Notes under the pieces: model-generated
Database searches by the model: none
What the model was told of the DNA's origin: nothing
The model's input: the letters and a program-made list of their open reading frames with translations, nothing else
In this document: positions 34,441 to 43,026 of the stretch, piece by piece
Numbering within the stretch: the stretch's first letter is position 1
Layout of the letters: every line of letters starts with the position of its first letter
Assembly: GCA_040901705.1 (NCBI GenBank)
Contig: JBBDYI010000048.1
Coordinates: 1-46,529 of the forward strand
DNA length: 46,529 bases
Reading direction: 5' to 3'
Origin: PLA5 sp040901705
GTDB taxonomy: Bacteria > Planctomycetota > Planctomycetia > Pirellulales > PLA5
Translations under genes and position numbers: made by a program

Positions 34441-34701
34441 CTAGCGTGAGCGATCCGATTCACGTGGAGAAGTGCTCGCCGAAGTTTCTTGAATCTCGTG
34501 TACCGACGTTGCCAGCACGGCTTGTTCGAGCGTGCTCACCCGCGATTCGAGCGACGTGACGCGGGCTTGGGTTTCGGGGTTTTCGTGAACGTGGGTCGTC
34601 GAGCCGCCAAGGCTCAGGCAGCCGGTCGCGGGGGCGAGCGTCAGCGCGGCGAGGCACATTGCGAGGTAGAAGTCGACTCGAGTATTGATGCACAGTCGCA
34701 T
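34441..34701 (-). CDS. Small putative lipoprotein with coiled coil
   Basis: From the Met at 34701, an 86-residue protein with a signal peptide ending in the lipobox LAPATGC. The mature part has a short heptad-like helix (ARVTSLESRVSTLEQAV) and a polar tail. An upstream in-frame start would add an unlikely basic extension before the signal. It lies 36 bases downstream of the gap before the cardiolipin synthase-like gene, same strand, perhaps co-transcribed. A structural (Lpp-like) or envelope role is a guess. No family recognised. Confidence 0.5.
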   Translation of the reverse strand: MRLCINTRVDFYLAMCLAALTLAPATGCLSLGGSTTHVHENPETQARVTSLESRVSTLEQAVLATSVHEIQETSASTSPRESDRSR

Positions 34702-34990
34702 AGGGCGTTCTCGATGGCGCGACGGATCGCTGGCGTGTTTCGATGAACGGTGGGCCGGGTCTTGCACGCGGTGCAGTGCTGGATAGGGCGCGAATGGTCT
34801 CCGCCGAGTCAGGTCCGGTCAAGGGGAAAACCGGTCGGCAGCGGCCGACGCGGCAAACAACACAACCCAGGCAACCCAAGTCCCCAAACCGTAGGTCAGG
34901 TCAAGCGGCGAACAGTTCCACCATCGCCGGAACTCGAAACTCGCGCCGACCTGACGGCGTTTTCCGACGCGCGAATCTAGAGCGAAAAAC

Positions 34991-37417
34991 TCATTCGCCC
35001 TGCGCCGCTTCGCTCCCAATTCCGCTTACGGTTTGCTCAGCCGAAAAAACCGCCGTGGGGTCGCCGCGCTCGGCGAGCGTTTTGGCCAGCGTGGCGATGC
35101 TTCGCTCGACGCGGCCGCTGAACAAGGTCTTGCCGCCCGACGTAAGGGTGACCGGCTCATCGAGATTGCACATCGCATCGCAAAGCCGCACGGCGATCTG
35201 CTGTATGCCGGTTGCCTCGACGTCGATCGACTGCCCATCGCGCGTCGCGCGAACTTCGGCTCGCGAACCGGCGTTGGCTGGGTCGACGGCAAGCCAGTAG
35301 AACCGCGTGCCGACCACGTCGTCTTGCTTCCAGACGATTTTCTCGGGCAGCGTATTGCGGCGGAACTCGGCCATCCACGGAATCGCTTCGGCGTCTTCGC
35401 GGTCCATCCAATGGCCCTTGCCGGCATGGAGTTTTGTCAGATGCATGTAGCCCTCCGCGTCGGCCGCGTGCAGTTCGTCCAGCTTCTTGCCCCATTCCGC
35501 CGCGATTTTGTTGCGATTGTACGCCGCGTCGTTGGCGCCGACGTGGATCGTAAACGGCAGGTTTCGCAAACCGAGCGGCGACGTTTCGTTCGGATGCCCC
35601 GCCATCATCGCCGCGGCCGCGAAGCGATCGGCCATCCGCGGCGCGAGTTGGAACACGCCATCGCCGCCGGCGGAATAGCCCATCAGGTAGACCCGCTCGG
35701 TATCGACGTCCTCGAACACGATCAGGTCTTCGATCAGCCGGTCGAACAGCGGGGCGATGTGGCCTTCGTGCCAAAGGTTCCAGGTGTCGGTCGGGGCGCG
35801 GGGAGCGCAGTAGACGCCTTCCTTGAGGTCATAGAGCCGTTTTTGGTTCTCCCATTGCGAATCGTTCACCTGCTTGGGCGCGCCGCCGCCGCCGTGCATC
35901 GAGATATACAAGCTGCGGCCCTTTTCCGGCTTGTCGCCGAAGACCTTGTAGAAGAACGGCATCTTCTTGTCGCCATGCACCAACTCGCGGGCTTCCATCT
36001 CGTTCGCACGCTCGGCGCGGATGCGCTCGGCGTGGTCTTTCCACAACAGCGACTGGGCGGCTTCGGCTTCCGCGCGCGACAACGGCTTGTTGGCGAAATC
36101 CTGCTCTGCTAGCTTCGGTCGCTCCTTGGCATCGGTATTCAAGTACGCTTCAAGCGCGGCAATCGTCGGCGTAGCCGGGTTTACTTCCGCCGAATCGTCC
36201 GGCGATTTTTTCTCTGCCGCCCGCTCGGTCAAATACCACGTTATCGGCCCGTCGCCTTGCTTGACTTCGATCGTCTCGACCCGCGACGTGCCGACGCCGC
36301 CGACTTCGACGTTGTATTTCGCCCCAACCTTTAGCACGACGGTCAGATGATCGTTGGCATCGAACCGTTCGTCATTCGTCGTCCCCTCGAACGCCGCCGC
36401 ACCGGCAGCGTCGACGATTTTCAGATGCACAGCCTGCCGCTCTCCGCCCGGCCGGTTGAGTACGCGGAACATCACTTGCGCCGAACCTTCGGGAATCTTG
36501 ACGCCGAGGTTGAGGTAGCGATCGGTGACGTTCACGGCATGCACGTAGTCGATGTCGCGATCCCACACCAGCGGAAATTTCTGCGGCGTGCGGCGATAGC
36601 TGACCGCGTAAATCGCATGTAGTGAATGATCGCGGTCGGCCTTGCTTGCCCGGCCGATGAACCAGGCCCGGTCGAGATCGTTGCCGGACGGTTCGGCCGC
36701 GCCGGTGAAGTGCCAGCCGTCGTCCCAGACTTCGACCCAGGAGTGGTTGCCGCTGTTGTCGGACCACAGCGGCGTGCCCGCGAAGCGGGCTGGAACGCCG
36801 ACCGAGCGACAGGCGTCGATTAGCAGCACCGACAAGCCGGTGCAGGAAGCCAGCCCCGACTCGATCGACTCGTAGGGCGCCTGGTCGGCCCGGCGACGCT
36901 GCGTCGAGTAGCGGACCTTGAGCAGCGGGAATATCTTCTGATTGAGAATCGCCGCCGCGTCGCCGGGCGTCTTGGCGTCCTTGACCAGCGGACCAAATCG
37001 CTCGCGAAAATCCTTGCGCCAGTCGTCGCGGCGCTCGTTGATGTTCGCATACGGCAGCACGTCGTTGTAGAACACGTCGTCGGGCAGCCGATCCTTCCAC
37101 GGTGCGGCGTCGCGTGTGGCGTAGGCCAAGCGGACGTTTTCGAGCAGGAACTCGGCCGATAGCTTCTTCAAATCGCGGTCCGGCATGTTCTCGACGAGGA
37201 ATTTCATGCCACCATGCTGCTCGGACGGCGCGGCGTCGAGAGCCGTTTGGATTTGTGAGCGATTGTCGCCGGCCCGTGCCAAGGCCGCGTCGACCGTGGC
37301 CGCCTGAGCACTTTGTGTTGCGGCTTCGGGTTTGGGCTGCGCGGCATGGGGCATTGTGGTTGACGCAGCCACAATCAAAACAGCAAACATCCACCAACGG
37401 GCGATCAACTGCATCAC
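34991..37417 (-). CDS. Secreted transglutaminase-like / alpha-beta hydrolase fusion
   Basis: An 808-residue exported protein with a signal peptide (about 1-26). Part 1 (about 85-260) is a transglutaminase-like cysteine domain: Cys192 (LASCTGLSVLLIDACRSVGV) and His225 (NHSWVEVWDDGWHFTG), with an acidic third residue nearby. Part 2 is a linker/beta region. Part 3 (about 500-690) is a serine hydrolase: GYSAGG nucleophile Ser582, Asp630 (NDAAYNRN) and His669 (KGHWMD), with an oxyanion-like HGGGGAP loop, as in esterases of the feruloyl/PHB-depolymerase type. A beta-rich C-terminus completes it. Two hydrolytic modules on one chain suggest breakdown of a polymer carrying amide and ester bonds. Substrate unknown. 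Confidence 0.75.
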   Translation of the reverse strand: MMQLIARWWMFAVLIVAASTTMPHAAQPKPEAATQSAQAATVDAALARAGDNRSQIQTALDAAPSEQHGGMKFLVENMPDRDLKKLSAEFLLENVRLAYATRDAAPWKDRLPDDVFYNDVLPYANINERRDDWRKDFRERFGPLVKDAKTPGDAAAILNQKIFPLLKVRYSTQRRRADQAPYESIESGLASCTGLSVLLIDACRSVGVPARFAGTPLWSDNSGNHSWVEVWDDGWHFTGAAEPSGNDLDRAWFIGRASKADRDHSLHAIYAVSYRRTPQKFPLVWDRDIDYVHAVNVTDRYLNLGVKIPEGSAQVMFRVLNRPGGERQAVHLKIVDAAGAAAFEGTTNDERFDANDHLTVVLKVGAKYNVEVGGVGTSRVETIEVKQGDGPITWYLTERAAEKKSPDDSAEVNPATPTIAALEAYLNTDAKERPKLAEQDFANKPLSRAEAEAAQSLLWKDHAERIRAERANEMEARELVHGDKKMPFFYKVFGDKPEKGRSLYISMHGGGGAPKQVNDSQWENQKRLYDLKEGVYCAPRAPTDTWNLWHEGHIAPLFDRLIEDLIVFEDVDTERVYLMGYSAGGDGVFQLAPRMADRFAAAAMMAGHPNETSPLGLRNLPFTIHVGANDAAYNRNKIAAEWGKKLDELHAADAEGYMHLTKLHAGKGHWMDREDAEAIPWMAEFRRNTLPEKIVWKQDDVVGTRFYWLAVDPANAGSRAEVRATRDGQSIDVEATGIQQIAVRLCDAMCNLDEPVTLTSGGKTLFSGRVERSIATLAKTLAERGDPTAVFSAEQTVSGIGSEAAQGE

Positions 37418-37549
37418 CGACGCACCTTGAATATGAGGTCGAAGTCGAACGAAAACGCGATTCCCTGATTATAAGCCGCCACGCGCGACGCCGCAGCGGG
37501 GGTAGTCGGCTGACGCTTCATCGCGAGCGCAGCCAGGTGTCGCCGCACC

Positions 37550-37581
37550 GTGGTGTTGCCATGCTGTGGTGTTGCCATGCT
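37550..37581 (+). repeat. Two-copy 16-bp tandem repeat
   Basis: GTGGTGTTGCCATGCT occurs twice in a row (37550-37565, 37566-37581), and a third partial copy (GTGGCGACGCC) follows. It sits in the divergent gap before the TIM-barrel gene. Confidence 0.6.
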
Positions 37582-37691
37582 GTGGCGACGCCGGGTACAT
37601 TAGGCTGGCACGAGGAATTCTCTGGCCGTATCCGGCCACAGAGTACGTGCTGCCGCGCTGGCCTGGCCGCCGATTCAAAGGAGTCCGTACC

Positions 37692-38438
37692 GTGATTGTC
37701 GCCGCTTCGACGGAGTGTTTCCCCGACCTTTCTCTGCCGGCCGTACTGGAACGGCTGACCGACCTTGAGTATACGTGCGTGGAGATCGCCATCCACGAAA
37801 ACGGATCCCACTTGCGGCCGTCGCAGGTGGTCGGCGAATTCGAGAAGGTGCTGGCCGCCTGTCGCGCGACTCGGTTGACGACGGTCGGCTTCAGCCTCGA
37901 TTTCACCGCCACGGGCGAGGAGTATTACCAGCAGTTTCAGGCCTGCTGCCGGCTGGCCAAGGCGATGAAGGTGGTCACGCTCACGGTGCCGGCGGCCGAG
38001 CTTGGCACGCCGTTCAACGAAGAAATCGAACGACTGCGGCGGCTGTCGGCCATCGCCACGCTCGAAGGGGTGCTCGTGGGCCTCAAGACGCAAATCGACT
38101 GTCTGACCGAGAATCCCGATACGGCCGTGGTGCTGTGCGATCAGGTGAAGGGGCTAGGCCTGACGCTCGACCCCAGCCACTACGTCACCGGACCGCTACG
38201 GGGCGGCAAATACCGGCAGGTGATGAAGTACGTCGTGAACGTCCAATTGCGCGACTCGACCAAAGATCAGTTCCAGACCCGCGTCGGTCAGGGCGAGATC
38301 GAGTACGGCCGACTGATCACCGAACTGGCCAAAGAGAACTATCGCCGAGCTTTGGTCGTGAACATCACACCGATGGAAGACGTCGACCACGCCGGCGAAA
38401 TGCGAAAGATGCGGCTGCTGTTGGAAAGCCTGCTGTGA
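37692..38438 (+). CDS. Sugar phosphate isomerase/epimerase-like TIM barrel
   Basis: A 248-residue protein of the xylose-isomerase-like TIM-barrel superfamily. It starts at GTG (37692) with a strong SD (AAAGGAG eight bases upstream); the earlier in-frame ATG at 37566 lies inside repeat DNA and would add 42 unrelated residues. Barrel strands include VEIAIHENG, TTVGFSLDF, KVVTLTVPAAELG, GLTLDPSHY and VNVQLRDS. Acidic/His residues at strand ends (Glu, Asp, His of DPSHY) would hold the metal. Such proteins isomerise sugars, but members of this broad family do several reactions. It faces the convergent SCO-like gene. Confidence 0.75.
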   Translation: MIVAASTECFPDLSLPAVLERLTDLEYTCVEIAIHENGSHLRPSQVVGEFEKVLAACRATRLTTVGFSLDFTATGEEYYQQFQACCRLAKAMKVVTLTVPAAELGTPFNEEIERLRRLSAIATLEGVLVGLKTQIDCLTENPDTAVVLCDQVKGLGLTLDPSHYVTGPLRGGKYRQVMKYVVNVQLRDSTKDQFQTRVGQGEIEYGRLITELAKENYRRALVVNITPMEDVDHAGEMRKMRLLLESLL

Positions 38439-38533
38439 AGCGGGTCGCGGGTGGGCGGCCGAGAGAGAATGGCGGCGCAGGCGGTCGAATGTAATTCAGC
38501 GGGCGTTGGTGCCGGCGACGAGCATCGTTGGCT

Positions 38534-39253
38534 TCATTGTTTGTCGGGCACCGCATCGGCGGCCGCGGTTTTGCCGTCCGGTGAGGTGGGTTGTTCCGGC
38601 TTGGCTTGGTCGGGCTTGCCTTGTTCCGGCTTTGGCGTCTGAAGCTCTTTCACCTTCGCTTCCAATTCGGCGATGCTTTGCCGCGATAGTCCGTCGTACA
38701 TGCCGACGAATCTGCTTTCGCCGTCCATGAGCGCCAAATACGGAGCGTGTTCTTCGCGTGCGAGCGCGAAGCCGAAAATCGCCTTGCTTGCACGCTTGAT
38801 ATCGCGCATGTCGCCCGTGACGAAGTACCATCTGGCTGGGTCGGCCGTGAAATCGTCGGCATATTGTCGCAGTTTTTCCGGCGTGTCGTCGTCCGGGTCG
38901 CACGTAATGCTGACGAAACGAACGCCGGGCAGGTCGTTTTGCAGCCCGCGGATCTGGTACGACAGGAACGTGCATTCCTTCTTGCACTGTGTGTAGAAAA
39001 CGTTCGCCACCCAGGGCTGGCCTTTGAGCTGCGACCAACGGAAATTCGCGCCGCTGCGCTCGATCAGCTTGACGTCGGCCAGCTCGGGCAGCGGTTGTGC
39101 GCCGGGCTTGAGTTCGACGACCTGCGGCGGTTCTTCCTCCGGCTTCGCTTCGGTGGCGAAATAGCCACTCTTGCGCAGCACCGTAAACGTGCCGTATGCA
39201 CCGACGGCGACGAGCAGCACACCGACCCAAATCTTCACCAGCACGCTATTCAT
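38534..39253 (-). CDS. SCO1/SenC-like copper chaperone for cytochrome oxidase
   Basis: A 239-residue membrane-anchored thioredoxin-fold protein. TM anchor about 7-26, linker, then the SCO domain with the copper ligands Cys90-x3-Cys94 (TQCKKEC) and His169 (EEHAPYLALMD). Typical SCO text includes VRFVSITCDPDDDTPEKLRQ. The last ~40 residues are a Lys/Pro/Glu-rich tail. It delivers copper to the CuA site of oxidase subunit II. The start at 39253 overlaps the permease stop (ATGA), so it is translationally coupled to the ABC genes. It is the last gene of the oxidase cluster. Confidence 0.88.
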   Translation of the reverse strand: MNSVLVKIWVGVLLVAVGAYGTFTVLRKSGYFATEAKPEEEPPQVVELKPGAQPLPELADVKLIERSGANFRWSQLKGQPWVANVFYTQCKKECTFLSYQIRGLQNDLPGVRFVSITCDPDDDTPEKLRQYADDFTADPARWYFVTGDMRDIKRASKAIFGFALAREEHAPYLALMDGESRFVGMYDGLSRQSIAELEAKVKELQTPKPEQGKPDQAKPEQPTSPDGKTAAADAVPDKQ

Positions 39254-40101
39254 AGATAATCTCCCGTCGTTCGCCGCCCTGCCATGCGGCACGCAATCGC
39301 AAACATCGCCGCGGCGAACAGCGCCGTGACGCCGAGACTCGCAGCGAGCGACGGCAAGTCGGCCGGCAGCGCCGCCGCGTCGGCCACCAACACGCGCCGC
39401 AGCGCCGCTACGCCGTAGGTCAATGGATTGACGGTCATCAACAACGCCACGCCGCGTTCGACGAAGCCTTCGCCCGTCGGCGCAGGAAAAAACGACCCGG
39501 ACAGCAACCACATCGGCATCAGCAGCACGCTCATCACGGCATGAAAGCCCTGCGTCGAGTCGAGCCGCCACGCCAGCACGAAGCCGAGCGAGGTGAGCGC
39601 CCAAGCGACGAGAAACATCACGCCGACGCTCGCCACGACGGCCGCCGGCGAGAGTTCTATCTGCAACGTTAGCGCGAGGGCGAGGAAAATCAAGCCTTGC
39701 ACGAGCGCGATCAGCGTGCCGCCGAGGATTTTGCCGAGCACCATCGCCCAGCGGGGTAGCGGCGCGACGAGAACCGACTGCAAGAATCCTTCGCGGCGGT
39801 CTTCGATGATCGAAATCGTGGCGAAAATGGCCGTGAACAAAAGGATCAGCGCCAGCGTGCCGGGGAAGAAATACTCGCGGAAGGTCGGACCACCCGCCGC
39901 CGCGCCGGTGCCAGTATTCGCGCCGAGGCGAAACGTGCCACCCAGGCCTGCGCCGAAGAGCACCCAGAAGATAATCGGTTGGGCGATCGCGCCGAACACG
40001 CGCTGCCGCTGTCGAAAGAATCGCACGAGCTCGCGCTCGCACAGCGTCCACGCGGCGAGCATGGGACGGAAACTTGTCGCGATCGCAGGGTCAACTTGCA
40101 T
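39250..40101 (-). CDS. ABC-2 type transporter permease
   Basis: A 283-residue integral membrane protein from the Met at 40101 (MQVDPAIATSF). The frame stays open to 40155, but those residues derive from a dispersed repeat. It has six predicted helices in the ABC-2 layout, with the cytoplasmic N-terminus LCERELVRFFRQRQRVFGAI and an elongated loop rich in Gly/Ala (LGANTGTGAAAGGPTF). It pairs with the upstream ATPase gene and lies between oxidase subunit genes and an SCO-like gene. Substrate not known. By position, export of a heme, copper or assembly factor is possible. Confidence 0.85.
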   Translation of the reverse strand: MQVDPAIATSFRPMLAAWTLCERELVRFFRQRQRVFGAIAQPIIFWVLFGAGLGGTFRLGANTGTGAAAGGPTFREYFFPGTLALILLFTAIFATISIIEDRREGFLQSVLVAPLPRWAMVLGKILGGTLIALVQGLIFLALALTLQIELSPAAVVASVGVMFLVAWALTSLGFVLAWRLDSTQGFHAVMSVLLMPMWLLSGSFFPAPTGEGFVERGVALLMTVNPLTYGVAALRRVLVADAAALPADLPSLAASLGVTALFAAAMFAIACRMAGRRTTGDYL

Positions 40102-40139
40102 TTCGATTGAACTTCTTGATTGAAACACGAAGTCTTGAT

Positions 40140-40222
40140 TGAAACACGGAGGCACGGAGACACGGAGAAAACAATTCCTGCGGGGGCACCGCTTGCTTTC
40201 TTCTCCGTGTCTCCGTGTTTCA
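40140..40222. repeat. Inverted repeat built of ACACGGAG units
   Basis: The left arm (40140-40171) contains three tandem 8-bp units (ACACGGAG, GCACGGAG, ACACGGAG); the right arm (40201-40222) is the reverse complement with two units. It separates the ABC ATPase and permease genes, and the right arm supplies the TGA stop codon of the ATPase. It is probably a dispersed mobile palindrome. Further partial copies (GAAACACGAAG) lie to its left. Confidence 0.65.
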
Positions 40223-41194
40223 AAGTTGGTTTTTGGATGTCGCCGCTTCGTCGTCGCCGAAGCGGCGTCCGCAGCGGTCGATGAATACGTCTTCGAGCGT
40301 TGGCTTGCCGACGCGAATTGCCGTCACGCGGCCGGGGAACGCCTCGACGAGCCGGGCGATCCACTGGTGGCCGTCGGCTTGTTCGAGCCGCACGTTGCCG
40401 TCGAGCACTTGGGCGGGCAGCGAGAATCGCTCGGCGATATCGGCCGCCAGCCGCGGCGCGTCGGCCGTTTCGATCGCGATCGAATCGCCGCCGACCGTGG
40501 CCTTGAGGTTGTTCGGCGTGTCGAGCGCCACGAGCCGGCCGCGGTCGAGAATCGCGATCCGATCGGCTTTGTCGGCCTCGTCCAACAGATGCGTGGTGAG
40601 CGCGACCGTGACGCCTTCGTCGCGGCGAATGTCCGTGAGATACCGCCACACGTCAGCCCGAGCCGCCGGGTCGAGGGCCGTCGACGGTTCGTCGAGCAGC
40701 AGCAGCCGCGGTCGGTGCAGCAGCGCTTTGGCTAATTCGACGCGGCGTTTCAGCCCGCCGGACAGCGTTTCCACCAGATCGCCGCCGCGATCGGCGACGC
40801 CCAGCCGCGCGAGCACTTCATCGACGCGGTCCGCAAGCAGGCGACCGCTTATGCCGTACAGGCGTCCCTGGTGCCGGAGGTTTTCGCGAACCGTCAGCTT
40901 ACGGTCGAGACTGGCCGCCTGGAACGCGACGCCGATTTGCCGACGGATCGCCATCGCGTCGCTACGCAAGTCGTGGCCAAGCACGTCGACGCGGCCCGAC
41001 TGGAGCGGTGCGAGCGTCGAGAGCAGCCGAAACAGCGTCGACTTCCCGCCGCCGTTGGGACCGACGAGCGCGAAGATCTCGCCCTCGGCAACGGATAGCG
41101 AAACGGCGTCCAGTGCGAGCCGGTCGCCGTAGCGGTGGCTCACGCCGTCGACGTGGATGGCGCCAACGGCCGCGGCGTCAATGGCGGTGGCCAT
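40220..41194 (-). CDS. ABC transporter ATP-binding protein
   Basis: A 324-residue ATPase of the DrrA/NosF-like ABC-2 type, from the Met at 41194 (an in-frame ATG at 41260 would extend it by 22 residues). Walker A GPNGGGKST (45-53), the signature LSGGLKRR, Walker B LLLLDEPSTALD and the H-loop are intact. A C-terminal region after the ATPase core carries EDVFIDRCGRR, as in drug/heme-type ABC-2 ATPases. The start overlaps the end of ctaF by 17 bases (83 from the longer start). It pairs with the permease 119 bases downstream across a repeat. Confidence 0.88.
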   Translation of the reverse strand: MATAIDAAAVGAIHVDGVSHRYGDRLALDAVSLSVAEGEIFALVGPNGGGKSTLFRLLSTLAPLQSGRVDVLGHDLRSDAMAIRRQIGVAFQAASLDRKLTVRENLRHQGRLYGISGRLLADRVDEVLARLGVADRGGDLVETLSGGLKRRVELAKALLHRPRLLLLDEPSTALDPAARADVWRYLTDIRRDEGVTVALTTHLLDEADKADRIAILDRGRLVALDTPNNLKATVGGDSIAIETADAPRLAADIAERFSLPAQVLDGNVRLEQADGHQWIARLVEAFPGRVTAIRVGKPTLEDVFIDRCGRRFGDDEAATSKNQL

Positions 41195-41624
41195 GTTCGC
41201 CGGCGTTGTGGTCGCCATCGTGTTCGGCGTCGTCGTCTGCGTGGGGATTGCGGGCGGCATTTTGCATGCGTTCTTCCGAGTAGTGATGCGTCCTCATGCC
41301 GACGTCCGGCACCAGCATCAGCACCAAAAACGTCGCCATCATGGCCGTGGGAATCGTCAGCACGTATTTCCAACTCTTTTCGTATTTCACGTGCATGAAG
41401 AACATGATCACCAACATCGCCTTGGTGCATGAGACGGCCATCATGAACGTCCAGCCGACCCATTCCTGGTCGGGGTGGTGGAACGGCCATTTGTCGGAAT
41501 AAGTGAAGAACGACGCGCCGGTGAGCACGCACAGCGCGACGAACACATAGACGTACAGCCCCAAGCTCGTGTGGTGCTCGTGATGGGCGTCGCCGTGAGC
41601 GGCGGAATGATGCGGGTCGGTCAT
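41178..41624 (-). CDS. ctaF: Cytochrome c oxidase subunit IV (prokaryotic, CtaF-like)
   Basis: A 148-residue small subunit with three TM helices: LGLYVYVFVALCVLTGASFF, then EWVGWTFMMAVSCTKAMLVI and KYVLTIPTAMMATFLVLMLV. The motif KAMLVIMFFMHVKYE is characteristic of the prokaryotic subunit IV family. Both termini are unusually His-rich (HHSAAHGDAHHEHH at the start, EHDGDHNAGEHGHRH at the end). It lies 117 bases after ctaE. The C-terminal His tail overlaps the ATPase start. Confidence 0.88.
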   Translation of the reverse strand: MTDPHHSAAHGDAHHEHHTSLGLYVYVFVALCVLTGASFFTYSDKWPFHHPDQEWVGWTFMMAVSCTKAMLVIMFFMHVKYEKSWKYVLTIPTAMMATFLVLMLVPDVGMRTHHYSEERMQNAARNPHADDDAEHDGDHNAGEHGHRH

Positions 41625-41741
41625 GGAAATTCTTGGGAGTCGAGATTACTGGAACGGAGTTGGTATTCCGGAGCCAGGAGACGGCAGGCTTTTCCCCGCA
41701 ACGCAGGCTACTCCTGTCTCCTGAATCCTATCTACCTCCGT

Positions 41742-42902
41742 TCAAAACAAATACAAAAGCGGAAACAAAAAGATCCACACCAGATCGACGAAGTGCCAGT
41801 ACAGTCCGATGTTTTCCAGGATTCCGGCGTTCTTGGCCGTGAAGGTCATGGGGAGCATCAGGCCGAACGCGATCAGCCCGATGACGACGTGCAGCGCGTG
41901 GAATCCGGTCAGCAGGAAGTAGGTGCTGGCCCACATGTTGCCGCTGGGGATCATCAGCGGCAGCTTGAGCCAGTGGGCGTTCTCGTTTTCGTCGTTCATC
42001 AGGCCGGCTTCGAGCTGCGGCAGTAATTCGATCATTTCCGGAATCTCGCTGTCGATCTCCCGGCCGAGCGTGTCGTATTGCGGCTGTAACTTGCCTTTGA
42101 CTTCGGCGTCTTCGGTGGCGGCGAGTTGCTTGCCGATCGCGTCGCGTTCGGCCCGCGCCGAGACCAGTTGCGCTTCGAGTCGAGTTTTTTCGTCGGCGAG
42201 CTTTACTTCTTCGACGTTGTGCTCGTCCGCGCCGTCCGCGTGGTGCGCTTGGATGTGAAACACGCCGTAGGCGAGGCTGTCGAGAGCGGCCTGGCGCTCG
42301 GCCGCCGTGTCGGCCATGACGGCCTTCTTTTCGAGCGGGCGGACGAACTGGTTGAGCAGCACGCTGCACATCGTCAACTGCTCGTCCTGCTCCTTCGATC
42401 GCTTCGGCAACTTTTCCAGGTCATCGCGAAGTGCGGTCAATCGCAATCGCACCGCGGCGGAGTATTTCAGGTCGGCCCGCTCGTAGAGCAGGCTCCGCGG
42501 AGACGCCGACGGGTAAATGCCGTGGGCGAACTTGGCGTTGTATTCATACCCCTTGACGCCGAGGAACACGCCGCCGAGCAAGAGCGTCAGCGCGAGCCAG
42601 ATTTTGGCCAGCGCCGATTGGTTCGCCTTGGCCATCTCGAACGCCAGCACGATCGTGACGCTGGAACAAATCAGCACGAACGTGTTGAACGCGCCGATCG
42701 GCTCGCTCAGATGAACGTCGTGCGGCTTGGGCCACGTAAACGCGCCGAAGCGGATCACGATGTAAACGCCAAACAACGCGGCGAAGAACATGATCTCCGT
42801 CGACAGAAACAGCCACATGATCGTCTTGCCGCGCGACAGCGGCAAGCCGGGGTGGTATTCGAGCACGATGTGCGGTGCGTGTTCGGTTTCGGTGGTGGAC
42901 AT
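41742..42902 (-). CDS. ctaE: Cytochrome c oxidase subunit III with large coiled-coil insertion
   Basis: A 386-residue subunit III; typical bacterial versions have 190-260. TM helices 1-3 lie at about 28-50, 70-90 and 100-118. The loop after KGYEYNAKFAHGI contains an insertion (about 131-317) rich in Lys/Glu/Ala with heptad-like stretches (RLEAQLVSARAERDAIGKQL, RLTALRDDLEKLPKRSKEQ). The fold resumes at NMWASTYFLLTGFHALHVV, and two more helices complete it (YWHFVDLVWIFLFPLLYL). The start at 42902 puts MSTTETEHAPHIVLEYHPG at the N-terminus. It stabilises the oxidase core; the insert's role is unknown. Confidence 0.9.
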   Translation of the reverse strand: MSTTETEHAPHIVLEYHPGLPLSRGKTIMWLFLSTEIMFFAALFGVYIVIRFGAFTWPKPHDVHLSEPIGAFNTFVLICSSVTIVLAFEMAKANQSALAKIWLALTLLLGGVFLGVKGYEYNAKFAHGIYPSASPRSLLYERADLKYSAAVRLRLTALRDDLEKLPKRSKEQDEQLTMCSVLLNQFVRPLEKKAVMADTAAERQAALDSLAYGVFHIQAHHADGADEHNVEEVKLADEKTRLEAQLVSARAERDAIGKQLAATEDAEVKGKLQPQYDTLGREIDSEIPEMIELLPQLEAGLMNDENENAHWLKLPLMIPSGNMWASTYFLLTGFHALHVVIGLIAFGLMLPMTFTAKNAGILENIGLYWHFVDLVWIFLFPLLYLF

Positions 42903-43026
42903 GGGCGGCAGCGAATGGGGGATGCAAGACAGTCGGCCGGCTTCTGGCCGAAAGTGTTTGGGAATGCGTTGGTTTCTATGCGTAATGCAAGGACAGAGTC
43001 CTAAAGGACAGGCCTCTAGCTGAGTT

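Noticed and set aside
37550..37581. CRISPR-like tandem repeat
   Set aside because: There are only two 16-bp copies and no spacers, with no cas genes in the window.
38534..40051. Apparent 505-residue fusion extending the SCO-like protein into the permease gene
   Set aside because: The first half is the wrong frame of the permease; the true SCO start (39253) overlaps the permease stop and begins a normal membrane anchor.
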